Assembly: GCF_013408795.1 (NCBI RefSeq)
Contig: NZ_JACCCC010000001.1
Coordinates: 6,620,051-6,684,050, forward strand
Reading direction: 5' to 3'
Length of the DNA stretch: 64,000 nucleotides
From: Spinactinospora alkalitolerans
GTDB taxonomy: Bacteria > Actinomycetota > Actinomycetes > Streptosporangiales > Streptosporangiaceae
Shown: positions 52,883 to 60,981 of the stretch, one piece after another
Position numbering within the stretch: position 1 is the stretch's first letter
How the letters are laid out: each line of letters begins with the position of its first letter
Notes under the pieces: generated by a model
The model's input: the letters and a program-made list of their open reading frames with translations, nothing else
What the model was told of the DNA's origin: nothing
Databases searched by the model: none
Program-made: the position numbers and the translations under genes

Positions 52883-53728
52883 ATGCGCATGGCGGCAAGT
52901 CCCACTGTGCGACGGCGCCAGCTTTCGGCGATCCTCAAACAGATGCGGCAGGCAGCGGGTCTGTCTCTCGACGAAGTCGCCAAACGTGTGGAGTGGTCGC
53001 GCGCGAAGGTCGGCCACATCGAGACCGGTCAGCGCAAACGCCCATCCGTTGTCGAGGTCAAAGCACTACTGAAGGAATACGAGGTCGCTGAAAGCGATCC
53101 GCGTTACGGCGCTGTCCTCGGGCTCGTCCGCCAGGGGCAGCAGCGCGGATGGTGGACCCGCTACGACGACATCCTCACCGGCTCCTACGTGGAGTTGGAG
53201 GCCGAGGCCACGGCGATCGGCCACTACGAAGCATTTGCCGTGCCCGGTCTACTGCAGACGCCGGGATACATCCGGGCGCTCCAGCGGGCCAGGCTCGATC
53301 GCGATCCGAAGGACGTCCAACGTGCCATCGACGCAAGGCTGCGTCGTCAGGAAATCCTGACTCGTCCAGATCCACCGGCCGTACGGGTCGTTATAGAAGA
53401 GCATGCACTACTACGCCTCGCCGGTGACCCTGCGTTGATGCGTGAACAGGTGCAGCACCTGATCACTCTCGCCGACACATCCACCAATGTGACGGTTCAA
53501 GTTCTGCCGACCAGTGCCGGAGTGCACGCCGGCGCAACCGGGCCCTTTGTGATCATGGATTTCGCCGAACCTGCATCGCCCGTGGTCTATTTGGAGACCT
53601 ACACGGACGGCCTGTATCTGGAACGCGAAGCCGAAATCGCCCAATATCGGCTGCTGTGGGACCACATCCGCACATCGGCGCTCGATGAGGAGAAGACGGT
53701 CCCTCATCTCCGAAGGATGATCACCTAG
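52883..53728 (+). CDS. XRE-family regulator with DUF5753 domain inside the cas locus
   Basis: A 281-residue regulator of the same architecture as the one at 1.7-2.5 kb: helix-turn-helix at about 12-67 (LSLDEVAKRVEWSRAKVGHI) and DUF5753 thereafter (RGWWTRYDDIL, AVPGLLQTPGYI). GAGGAGG precedes the ATG at 52883; starts at 52835 or 52889 are possible. It lies between cas3 and the Cascade operon with a DUF397 partner following. Whether it regulates cas genes is unknown. Confidence 0.88.
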   Translation: MRMAASPTVRRRQLSAILKQMRQAAGLSLDEVAKRVEWSRAKVGHIETGQRKRPSVVEVKALLKEYEVAESDPRYGAVLGLVRQGQQRGWWTRYDDILTGSYVELEAEATAIGHYEAFAVPGLLQTPGYIRALQRARLDRDPKDVQRAIDARLRRQEILTRPDPPAVRVVIEEHALLRLAGDPALMREQVQHLITLADTSTNVTVQVLPTSAGVHAGATGPFVIMDFAEPASPVVYLETYTDGLYLEREAEIAQYRLLWDHIRTSALDEEKTVPHLRRMIT

Positions 53729-53743
53729 AGAGACGGCCAGTCC

Positions 53744-53932
53744 ATGTACTCGCTCCCCGATGCCGCATGGCGCACTTCCTCTTATACACAGCAGCAGAAC
53801 TGTGTGGAGGTCGCCGACACTCCCGGTGTAACCGGCGTACGCGACACGAAGAACCGTGACCTCGGCGCGCTGGCGTTCCCCTCCGCCGAGTGGTGCGCAC
53901 TGGTGGAAGCTGCACGGCGCGGTCTGCTGTAA
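53744..53932 (+). CDS. DUF397 protein, partner of the second DUF5753 regulator
   Basis: A 62-residue DUF397 protein: WRTSSYTQQQNCVEVAD near the start, VRDTKNRDLGALAF, and AEWCALVEAARRG at the end. It begins 15 bp after the regulator's stop. A perfect hairpin follows at 53947. Confidence 0.88.
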   Translation: MYSLPDAAWRTSSYTQQQNCVEVADTPGVTGVRDTKNRDLGALAFPSAEWCALVEAARRGLL

Positions 53933-53946
53933 GTCAGACATGAAGA

Positions 53947-53972
53947 GGGCCCCGGCGATGACGCCGGGGCCC
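53947..53972. terminator. Hairpin terminator after the DUF397 gene
   Basis: GGGCCCCGGCG (53947-53957) and CGCCGGGGCCC (53962-53972) form a perfect 11-bp stem with a four-base loop. No long T run follows on either strand. It could end both the DUF397 transcript and a small minus-strand frame. Confidence 0.7.
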
Positions 53973-53992
53973 GTACTCGTTCCAGGGGAAGT

Positions 53993-54124
53993 CTACTCCG
54001 CTCCGTATTCTGCAGCCAGTTCAAGGGCCCGACGTAACCGTCGAGCCCTTTCCTGTCTTCGCTGAAGTGACCGATGCGCTGCTAGCGAGTCGAAGGTGAC
54101 CTTGCCACTTACGACTCCGACCAT
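53993..54124 (-). CDS. Possible 43-residue basic helical protein
   Basis: A minus-strand frame encodes MVGVVSGKVTFDSLAAHRSL then RRQERARRLRRALELAAEYG, ending AE. The strongly basic amphipathic helix with a smooth composition looks protein-like, and the frame ends beside the 53947 hairpin. The ribosome site is weak (GAAGTGG), so this is tentative. Confidence 0.35.
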   Translation of the reverse strand: MVGVVSGKVTFDSLAAHRSLQRRQERARRLRRALELAAEYGAE

Positions 54125-54201
54125 GCCACTTCGCAAAGCGACTACATCTGTGGCATGATCCTCAGCGAAGCGACAACGGAGCTGAAGGTAGAGAGGTCGG
54201 C

Positions 54202-54318
54202 GTGCAGATTCAATTGGATAGTAATGATGTCAAGGCTGTGGCCTTGTGGAGCAGGGGAGTCATCTTCTGCCTGATCGTGGTCATCTACGTAGTCCCGATT
54301 TACGGTGTGCTTCCGTAG
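54202..54318 (+). CDS. 38-residue single-pass membrane protein
   Basis: GTG at 54202 is preceded by GAGAGG (54191-54196). The 38 residues consist of a short polar N-terminus (MQIQLDSNDVKAVALWSRG) and one strongly hydrophobic helix (VIFCLIVVIYVVPIYGVL). A perfect hairpin terminator begins 7 bp after the stop, which supports expression. Function unknown; a toxin or regulatory peptide is possible given its position between cas3 and Cascade genes. Confidence 0.5.
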   Translation: MQIQLDSNDVKAVALWSRGVIFCLIVVIYVVPIYGVLP

Positions 54319-54324
54319 ATGAAT

Positions 54325-54352
54325 CAGGCGGGGGCTAAGAGGCCCCCGCCTG
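54325..54352. terminator. Hairpin terminator after the 38-residue gene
   Basis: CAGGCGGGGGC (54325-54335) and GCCCCCGCCTG (54342-54352) form a perfect 11-bp stem around TAAGAG, followed by TTT. Confidence 0.8.
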
Positions 54353-54437
54353 TTTCCCCACATGCGTGGGGTGATTTATCCATTGGCGTGTCGATGTCGA
54401 CCTTGCCACGGTTCATCCCCACTTGCGTGAGGGTGTT
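54349..54437 (-). CRISPR. Fossil one-spacer CRISPR upstream of cse1
   Basis: Two degenerate copies of the main repeat in reverse orientation: 54410-54437 (23 of 28 matching) and 54349-54376 (17 of 28, core CCCCACATGCGTGGGG). They start exactly 61 bp apart with a 33-bp spacer at 54377-54409, identical spacing to the main array. No leader is recognisable. Decayed repeats imply an inactive relic. Confidence 0.7.
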
Positions 54438-54721
54438 GACCTTACGCTACCAACCTTAGACGGCCTGCTCTAAGGGGTGACCGGGATGACCACCACGTCA
54501 GCACCACTTTATCTGCTGCCTGAAAGCGTGAGCGTGACTCCAAGTTTTCACTCACCGTGATCGGGCGAGGCGATTTCCCAGAACTATCGCCCAAATCACC
54601 CTCGCCGATGCCAAGCTCATGCCATCGCAGGTCATCGCCTCCCTCCGCGCGGTGCGTCCCGTCCTGCCGACCGGTGCGGCCGGACCGGGGGGCGGCACCC
54701 GCTTGATCCCTTGGAGGAGCC

Positions 54722-56314
54722 ATCCCACCGCCTTCCTTCGACCTCGCCACCGCCCCGTGGCTCATCGCCCGGAGCACCGATCCCCAGGTCGCGCCCGAAA
54801 CGCTCGGTCTGCGCGATGCCCTCGTCCGGGCCCACGAACTCGCCGACGTCGAGATCCCCCTGCCCCCGGCATCGGCGGTGCTGTGGCGGGTGCTCGCGCT
54901 GATCGCCGCCAGGGTCACCGGACTCGACGAAGCCGACAGCCCGAAAAAGTGGCAGCAACGGCGCCTCCAGATCCTGAAAGACGGCGGACTCACCCCCGAG
55001 GCCGTCGACGACTACTTCGCGCGGCACCCCGACCGCTTCGACCTCTTCCACCCCGAGCGCCCCTGGCAGCAGGACCCCCGCCTGCGCGAGCAGTGCCCGA
55101 AGCCGTCGGGCGTCAACAAGCTGGCCTGGGGACGGACAGCCGGGCAGAACCAGGTGTGGCTCGGCGGGCACCACCACGACCTCGATCCGCAGCCGCTCAC
55201 CCCGGCGGAGGCGGCCTGGCACCTGCTGGCCACGCTGGGCAACGGGCCGTCCGGCCGCTGCTCGGCCCGGGTGGTCAACGGCCGCAACGAGGCCAACGTG
55301 ACCGCGGGACCGCTGCGCGGCACCGTGTCCTACCACCCGCTGGGCCGGACCCTCTTCGAGAGCCTGGTCCTCAACATCGCCTATCCGGGCGACGACGCCG
55401 AGCCCGATCTCGCCCCGTGGGAGCGGCCCGACCTCAACGACCCGCTCGGCCTGCCCGAAGAACCCATCGGGCCGGCCGGGACCCTCGTCAACCAGTCCCG
55501 CCACGCCGTCCTGCTGCAGCCTTCCCCCGACGGCTCCAGCGTGGTCGACGCCTGGGTCACCTGGGCGTGGCGGGAACGCGGAACGGCTCCGCTCGACCCC
55601 TACCTCATCCACCAGACCAGCAAGGAAGGCCGGATCTACCCCCGTCCCGCCGACGCCGACCGCGCCGTGTGGCGCGACCTCGACGCGCTGCTGCGCCACG
55701 GCGAGGACGGCCGCTACCGGCCCGCACTGCTGGACATGTGCACGGTGCGGACGGGCGTCCCCGCCGAGGTGCGCGACGCCCTGCGACTGCGTGCCTTCGG
55801 CTTCGACCAGGACGGCCAGACCCGCGACAGGCAGTGGTTCACCGCCACCACCCCGGCGGTGCTGCGCTGGCTGGAGGAGCGCGACGAGGACTCCACCGAG
55901 AACGCGCGGACCGTGCGCCGCATCGGCCTGGCCCGCAAGGCCGCCGAAGCGCTCGGCCGCCGCCTGGAGAGCGCGTTCAAGGACGCCTGGAAGGCGAGCA
56001 ACAGCCCCGGCGGCGGCTCGGCGACCGAGACCGGCGCCGGCCCGTGGGTCCGCCCGGGCGTGAGTCGCTACTGGTCCAGCGCCGAACCCGTCTTCTGGGA
56101 CATCGCCTACGACCGGGACACCACCGGATACGCCAAGGGCGCGCCCGGCCCCGGCAACGCCTTCAACCTCCTGGCGCTGGCCGCCTACGACGAGGTGACC
56201 TCGCCCTACTGCGACCGTCCGAGAGTGGCCGAGGTCGTGGAGCGGTACCGGACGAGCCTGTTCGACCACTGGACCCCGACCACCGCGAAGAAGAAGCAGG
56301 AGGCAGTCACGTGA
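54722..56314 (+). CDS. cse1: Cascade large subunit Cse1/CasA (Cas8e)
   Basis: The Cascade subunit that recognises the PAM and recruits Cas3. In the open frame the conserved N-terminus (PSFDLATAPWLIARSTDPQV, then LGLRDALVRAHELADVEIPL) lies upstream of the first GTG at 54878; no ATG, GTG or TTG occurs between the TGA at 54704 and 54878. An ATC at 54722 directly follows GGAGGAG at 54713-54719, so I take AUC initiation, giving 530 residues, the usual family length. Starting at 54878 would remove 52 conserved residues. It overlaps cse2 (GTGA). Confidence 0.85.
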   Translation: MPPPSFDLATAPWLIARSTDPQVAPETLGLRDALVRAHELADVEIPLPPASAVLWRVLALIAARVTGLDEADSPKKWQQRRLQILKDGGLTPEAVDDYFARHPDRFDLFHPERPWQQDPRLREQCPKPSGVNKLAWGRTAGQNQVWLGGHHHDLDPQPLTPAEAAWHLLATLGNGPSGRCSARVVNGRNEANVTAGPLRGTVSYHPLGRTLFESLVLNIAYPGDDAEPDLAPWERPDLNDPLGLPEEPIGPAGTLVNQSRHAVLLQPSPDGSSVVDAWVTWAWRERGTAPLDPYLIHQTSKEGRIYPRPADADRAVWRDLDALLRHGEDGRYRPALLDMCTVRTGVPAEVRDALRLRAFGFDQDGQTRDRQWFTATTPAVLRWLEERDEDSTENARTVRRIGLARKAAEALGRRLESAFKDAWKASNSPGGGSATETGAGPWVRPGVSRYWSSAEPVFWDIAYDRDTTGYAKGAPGPGNAFNLLALAAYDEVTSPYCDRPRVAEVVERYRTSLFDHWTPTTAKKKQEAVT

Positions 56315-57042
56315 GCAGTGAACGCATCCTCCACCGGGCCGACGCGCTCGTCGAACGGGTGCGCACGGTCATCACCGGCGAACCGGCCGCCCGAGCCGCC
56401 CTGCGGCGCGGGGTGGGGTTGACCCCCGAGGACCCGCGCATGATCCCCGCACACGGGATCGTCGCGCCCTACACCACGGACGAGCACTCCAACACCGAGC
56501 GCGCCTTCTACGCCGTCGCCGCGATCATGGCGGCGCAGACCAGGGACGCCCGCGGCAAGGACACCGCATCCGGCGAGGAGGAGGCCGAGCCGCAGATCTC
56601 CGGCGACGGATCCGCGGCCGAGAACGAAGCCGAGCCCGTCCAGGCGCGAGGCAACGGGCAGAGCAAGGACAACGGTGAGGCGGAGAAGGGGGCGAAGGCC
56701 ACCGGCAAAGCCGGGAAGCGCCCCAACCTCGGCGTCACCCTGGCCAAGGCCGTCATCAAGCGCACCCTCAACGCCGACACCACCGAGCAGCGGCTGCACC
56801 TGCTCGCCCGCCAGCCCATCGACGGAGTGCACCGTCACCTGCCGCGCCTGGTCCTGCACCTGCGAGGCAACTCCGAACCCGTCGACTGGGGACTCCTCAT
56901 CCGCGATCTTGCCCGGTGGGGGCACAGCCCCGGTCAGGTCGCCAAGGAATGGGTGCAGGGCTACCACCGCACCCTGGAGACCGATCGCCGCAAGGCCAAA
57001 GCCACGACCACGGCCACGACCGAAGGAAGCGAAGCCGCATGA
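56311..57042 (+). CDS. cse2: Cascade small subunit Cse2/CasB with a long low-complexity insertion
   Basis: A 243-residue Cse2. The N-terminal helices (LVERVRTVITGEPAARAALR) and C-terminal part (RLHLLARQPIDGVHRHLPRL and LLIRDLARWGHSPGQV) are typical. Between about residues 78 and 145 is a Glu/Gly/Ser/Lys-rich stretch not usual in Cse2 (about 160-200 residues), predicted disordered. GTG at 56311 overlaps the cse1 stop and its stop overlaps the cas7e ATG. Confidence 0.88.
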   Translation: MSSERILHRADALVERVRTVITGEPAARAALRRGVGLTPEDPRMIPAHGIVAPYTTDEHSNTERAFYAVAAIMAAQTRDARGKDTASGEEEAEPQISGDGSAAENEAEPVQARGNGQSKDNGEAEKGAKATGKAGKRPNLGVTLAKAVIKRTLNADTTEQRLHLLARQPIDGVHRHLPRLVLHLRGNSEPVDWGLLIRDLARWGHSPGQVAKEWVQGYHRTLETDRRKAKATTTATTEGSEAA

Positions 57043-58169
57043 CATCCCCCGGATACCTGGACGTCCACGTCCTCCAGACGCTGCCCTACTCCAACATCAA
57101 CCGCGACGACCTCGGCTCACCCAAGACGGTCGTTTACGGCGGCAAGGAGCGCACCCGCGTGTCCAGCCAGAGCTGGAAGCGCGCCGTCCGGCACGAGGTG
57201 GAGGCCCGGCTCGGCGACAGGGCCGTGCGCACCCGCCGCATCATCGGCGAGATCGCCAAGCGCCTCGAGGCCAAGGGCTGGGACGGGAGCCTCGCCGAAG
57301 CCGGCGCCCGCCAGGTCGTGCTGTCGGTGGGCAAGGTCGGCATCAAGCTGGAGAAGGAGAAGGAAGGAGAGCCGCCCGCCACCTCCGTCCTGTTCTACCT
57401 GCCGGCCTCGGCGTTCGAGGAGCTGGCCGACATCGCCGCCGAGCACCGGGACGCCATCGCCAAGGAGGCGGCGAAGAAGACCCCCAAGCCGGTCCTTCCC
57501 CCCGACCGCATCACCGAGGTGCTCAGCAGCCGCAACGCCTCGGTCAACCTCTTCGGCCGGATGCTCGCCGAACTGCCGAGCACCGAGGTGGACGGCGCGG
57601 TCCAGTTCGCGCACGCCTTCACCGTGCACGCCACGGCCGTCGAGGTGGACTTCTTCACCGCCGTGGACGACGTCCCCAAGGACAACGACCGCGGCAGCGG
57701 CCACATGAACGCCGGGCAGTTCAGCGCCGGAACGTTCTACCGCTACGCCAACGTCAACCTCGCCCATCTGCTGGAGAACTTCGGCGGCGACGCGGACGCG
57801 GCCCGGACCGCCGTCGACGAGTTTCTGCGCGCCTTCCTCAGCACCGTCCCCTCGGGCAAGCAGAACGCCACCGCCGCCATGACGCTGCCCGACCTCGCGC
57901 ACATCGCCGTGCGCCCCGACCGGCCGGTGTCCTTCGCTCCCGCCTTCGAGACGGCGCTGTACGGGGGCGACGGGTACGCGGCCAGGGCCCGCGGCGAACT
58001 GGATTCCTACGCCGGGCGCCTGCGCAGGCTGTGGCCGGACAGCGCGGTACGGGGATACGCGGCGGTGGAGGAGAAGGACGACTTCGCCGCGTTCGGCGAC
58101 CGGCACGAGTCCTACCCCGACCTCATCGAAGCGATGGTCGCGGCCGCATTCGACCGGAGCGGGACGTGA
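57039..58169 (+). CDS. cas7e: Cascade backbone subunit Cas7e (CasC/Cse4)
   Basis: A 376-residue RAMP protein that coats the crRNA. The N-terminal HVLQTLPYSNINRDDLGSPK and the KRTRVSSQSWKRAVR-like basic segment match Cas7e; GHMNAGQFSAGTFYRYANVN is the central signature. ATG overlaps the cse2 stop. Intact. Confidence 0.95.
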   Translation: MTSPGYLDVHVLQTLPYSNINRDDLGSPKTVVYGGKERTRVSSQSWKRAVRHEVEARLGDRAVRTRRIIGEIAKRLEAKGWDGSLAEAGARQVVLSVGKVGIKLEKEKEGEPPATSVLFYLPASAFEELADIAAEHRDAIAKEAAKKTPKPVLPPDRITEVLSSRNASVNLFGRMLAELPSTEVDGAVQFAHAFTVHATAVEVDFFTAVDDVPKDNDRGSGHMNAGQFSAGTFYRYANVNLAHLLENFGGDADAARTAVDEFLRAFLSTVPSGKQNATAAMTLPDLAHIAVRPDRPVSFAPAFETALYGGDGYAARARGELDSYAGRLRRLWPDSAVRGYAAVEEKDDFAAFGDRHESYPDLIEAMVAAAFDRSGT

Positions 58170-58942
58170 GCGGATTCCTGCTGCGCCTGGCCGGCCCCAT
58201 GCAGAGCTGGGGCGAGCACAGCGCCTTCGGGGAGCGCGACACCCTGCCCTACCCCACCCGGTCCGGCCTGGTCGGGATGTTCGCCTCGGCGCAGGGAGTG
58301 CGCCGGGGCGAATCCCTCGAACGCTACGAGGCGCTGGAGCTCACCGTGCGCGTGGACAGCGCCGGGCTGCGCATGAGCGACTTCCACACGGTCGGCGGGG
58401 GCCTGCCGCGCGAACGCACCGTTCCCACCGCCGAAGGGAAGCGGCGTGGCGAGAACCAGACGACCATCGTCACCCGCCGCTCCTACCTGGCCGACGCCGT
58501 GTTCACCGTCGCCGTGACCGGGGTCGGCGCGGACGGGATCGCCGACGCCTTGGCGTCGCCGCACTGGCAGCCCTATCTGGGACGGCGCTCCTTCGTCCCC
58601 GACCCGCTGCTGGTGCTGCGCCGCCGCGTCGCGGACCCGGTGAAAGAGCTGCTCACAGCGGTTCCTCTGCCGTACCGGGAAGTGCCGGAAGGGGCTGAGA
58701 AGACCATCGTGGACGTGATCCACGAACAAGGCGCCGGCGGCGGGCCCGCGCGGAGCGTCGCCGTGCTCAGCGACGTTCCGCGCTCCTTCGCCGCTAAGCG
58801 CCGCCAGTACGCCACCCGCCAGATCGGCACCGTACCCACCGAGGTTCCGGCCGCCCTGGTGGCCGACCGGGGCGAGGACTACCAGGACCGCATCTTCGCC
58901 TACGCCGGGAAAGCCGAGGAACACGCCGGGGAGTCGGCATGA
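58166..58942 (+). CDS. cas5e: Cascade subunit Cas5e (CasD)
   Basis: A 258-residue RAMP protein capping the 5' handle of crRNA. The start FLLRLAGPMQSWGEHSAFGE and TLPYPTRSGLVGMF are diagnostic. GTG at 58166 overlaps the cas7e stop; its own stop overlaps the cas6e ATG. Confidence 0.95.
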   Translation: MSGFLLRLAGPMQSWGEHSAFGERDTLPYPTRSGLVGMFASAQGVRRGESLERYEALELTVRVDSAGLRMSDFHTVGGGLPRERTVPTAEGKRRGENQTTIVTRRSYLADAVFTVAVTGVGADGIADALASPHWQPYLGRRSFVPDPLLVLRRRVADPVKELLTAVPLPYREVPEGAEKTIVDVIHEQGAGGGPARSVAVLSDVPRSFAAKRRQYATRQIGTVPTEVPAALVADRGEDYQDRIFAYAGKAEEHAGESA

Positions 58943-59622
58943 CGTGGTTGACCAAGATCGTTCCCGACCTGCGCCACCGCCAGGTGCGCGCCGATTTCCG
59001 CAGTGCCGGCGATCTGCACCGCAAACTGATCCGGCTCTCCTCCGATCTCGGCCCCGAACCGGTCGAGGACCCGCGCGCACGCGCCGGACTGCTGTTCCGG
59101 GTGGAGGAGACGCGATCGGGCATCCACCTGCTGGTGCAGAGCCGGTCCCGGCTCGCCCTGGACGGCCTCGGCCCCGGATACGACGTAAGCGAGCCCCGCG
59201 AACTGGAACCTTTTCTGAAGCGGTTGGAGAAGGGCCGTCCCGTGCGGTACCGGATCGTGGCCAGCCCGACCAAACGGCTCGGCAAGTCAGAGAACAACGC
59301 GCGGCGGCTGGGCCTGGACGAGAAGACTGGGCCGAAGGCGTACACCATGCCGTTGCGCGGTGCGGAGGCCGACGAGTGGTGGAGCCTCCGCGCCGCAGCC
59401 AGCGGCCTGGACCTGCGCAGCGCTTCCGCCCACGCGCTCGACGACGCCCGGGACAACGGCACCGCGGGCAAGAAGCGGCGCGTCCGGCACCCGGCCGTGC
59501 GGTTCGAGGGCGGCGCGGTCATCGCCGACGCCGACGTGGTGCGCTCCGCGGTGCTCAACGGCATCGGGCGCGGCAAATCGCACGGGTGCGGGCTTCTCAG
59601 CCTCGCGCTCGTGGAGGACTGA
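58939..59622 (+). CDS. cas6e: CRISPR RNA endonuclease Cas6e (CasE/Cse3)
   Basis: A 227-residue RAMP endoribonuclease that cuts pre-crRNA in each repeat. His27 (DLHRKL) is in the position of the catalytic His of Thermus Cse3 (His26), and the C-terminal glycine-rich loop reads GIGRGKSHGCGLLSL. The repeat's hairpin (CCCCACG-CACGTGGGG region) is a suitable substrate. Confidence 0.94.
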   Translation: MTWLTKIVPDLRHRQVRADFRSAGDLHRKLIRLSSDLGPEPVEDPRARAGLLFRVEETRSGIHLLVQSRSRLALDGLGPGYDVSEPRELEPFLKRLEKGRPVRYRIVASPTKRLGKSENNARRLGLDEKTGPKAYTMPLRGAEADEWWSLRAAASGLDLRSASAHALDDARDNGTAGKKRRVRHPAVRFEGGAVIADADVVRSAVLNGIGRGKSHGCGLLSLALVED

Positions 59623-59623
59623 G

Positions 59624-60613
59624 ATGGCAGCGGTGGAAGACGCTCGCAAGGCGCTCGCCCGCCCCACCTTGGCGATGCTGCCGAGGGTCTCCGACGGGCT
59701 GTCGTTCCTCTTCGTCGACATCTGCCGGGTGGTGCAGACCGACACCGGGGTGTGCGCGGAGATCGAGACGGACGCCGGGGGCGTGCACCGTACGCCGATC
59801 CCGACCGCGTCGCTGGCCTGCGTGCTCCTCGGGCCGGGAACCTCGATCACCACGCCCGCGCTGGCGACGTTCATGCGGCACGGCACCACGGTCGTGACCT
59901 CCGGAGCGGGTGGAGTGCTGCACTACGGGAGCGTTCCGGCCCCCGGCCGCACGACGAAGTGGCTCGATCGGCAGGCCCGCGCCTACGCCGACGACGAGCG
60001 CCGCATGGAGATCGCAACGCGGATGTATGAGATGCGGTTCGGCGAGGAGGTCGCCGAGGGCACTTCGATCGAACGGCTGCGGGCCCTCGAAGGGCAGCGC
60101 ATGAAGGGCCTCTACCGACAACTGGCGACCAAATATCGGCTGAAACCGTTCAAACGCAACTACGACCCGGAGTCCTGGGACGAGCAGAACCCGGTGAACA
60201 AGGCCCTGTCCGCGGGAAATGCGGCGCTGTACGGGGTGGCGCACTCGGTGATCGCCCATCTCGGCTGCTCCCCCGCGCTGGGATTCGTGCACTCGGGCAA
60301 GCAGCACTCGTTCCTGTTCGACATCGCGGACCTCTACAAGGCGAGGACGACCGTCCCGCTCGCCTTCTCCCTGCACGCGTCATCGTCGCCGGAGAGGGAG
60401 GCACGGTTCAAGCTGCGCAGCGACTTGAAGCTCTACCGGATGATCCCGCAGATGGTCCGGGACGTGCAGATTCTGCTGGATCCGGACGTCGACGACATCG
60501 AGGTGCCGTCGGGGCCGAGCTCGTGGCGGGTCGTCGACCTGTGGGATCCGCTGGCGGGCGCGGTCGCCGGAGGCGTCAACTACGCGGACCATTTGGTCGG
60601 GGAGCCACGCTGA
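59624..60613 (+). CDS. cas1e: Integrase Cas1 (type I-E)
   Basis: A 329-residue Cas1. The metal-binding residues align as Glu156, His223 and Asp236, the same spacing as E. coli Cas1 Glu141, His208 and Asp221, so the protein should be active in spacer integration. ATG 59624 follows GGAGG at 59613-59617. Overlaps cas2 by one base. Confidence 0.96.
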   Translation: MAAVEDARKALARPTLAMLPRVSDGLSFLFVDICRVVQTDTGVCAEIETDAGGVHRTPIPTASLACVLLGPGTSITTPALATFMRHGTTVVTSGAGGVLHYGSVPAPGRTTKWLDRQARAYADDERRMEIATRMYEMRFGEEVAEGTSIERLRALEGQRMKGLYRQLATKYRLKPFKRNYDPESWDEQNPVNKALSAGNAALYGVAHSVIAHLGCSPALGFVHSGKQHSFLFDIADLYKARTTVPLAFSLHASSSPEREARFKLRSDLKLYRMIPQMVRDVQILLDPDVDDIEVPSGPSSWRVVDLWDPLAGAVAGGVNYADHLVGEPR

Positions 60614-60942
60614 TGGCGAGCGTGGTGGTCATCGCCACGACGGCCGTGCCGGACCATGTTCGGGGCGCACTGTCCCGGTGGATGGTCGAGCCGGTCGCCG
60701 GCGTCTACGTGGGCACGATGAGCGCTCGCGTCCGTGACGAACTGTGGTCCGTGGTGAGCGACTCGGTCGGCGACGGAGCCGCCGTGTCCGTGCACCCTGA
60801 TGACAACGAACAGGGCTTCAGCATGCGCACTGCGGGGGAACGCCGACGCGTGGTCATGGACTTCGACGGCTTGCGACTGATCCAGATGTCGGCATTGGAG
60901 GAATCAGCTCCGAACACGGCACCGACCCCCGAGGGTTGGTAA
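60613..60942 (+). CDS. cas2e: Cas2 (type I-E)
   Basis: A 109-residue Cas2e, MASVVVIATTAVPDHVRGAL opening the ferredoxin fold with RWMVEPVAGVYVG next. It forms the spacer-integration complex with Cas1. The ATG overlaps the cas1 stop (TGATG). The last codons and the stop lie within the leader of the main array. Confidence 0.95.
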   Translation: MASVVVIATTAVPDHVRGALSRWMVEPVAGVYVGTMSARVRDELWSVVSDSVGDGAAVSVHPDDNEQGFSMRTAGERRRVVMDFDGLRLIQMSALEESAPNTAPTPEGW

Positions 60943-60981
60943 CGCAGAGATAACGCGCCACAAAACCGCAGGCCATTAACT
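60938..60981 (+). promoter_or_regulatory. Leader of the main CRISPR array
   Basis: Forty-four bases immediately before the first repeat, conserved with the mini-array leader at 48748-48791 (40 of 44). They include two TAACGC words and CCACAAAACCGCAGG. The leader overlaps the end of cas2 by five bases. Confidence 0.85.

Larger units (their letters stand above)
54319..54721. other. Region upstream of cse1: terminator, fossil CRISPR and cas promoter (403 bp)
   Basis: Contains the hairpin at 54325-54352, the decayed repeat pair at 54349-54437, and an inverted repeat CCTTAGA (54454-54460) with TCTAAGG (54469-54475) that could be an operator. Further hairpin-prone sequence lies near 54520-54600. 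The cas promoter is presumably here. Confidence 0.55.
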
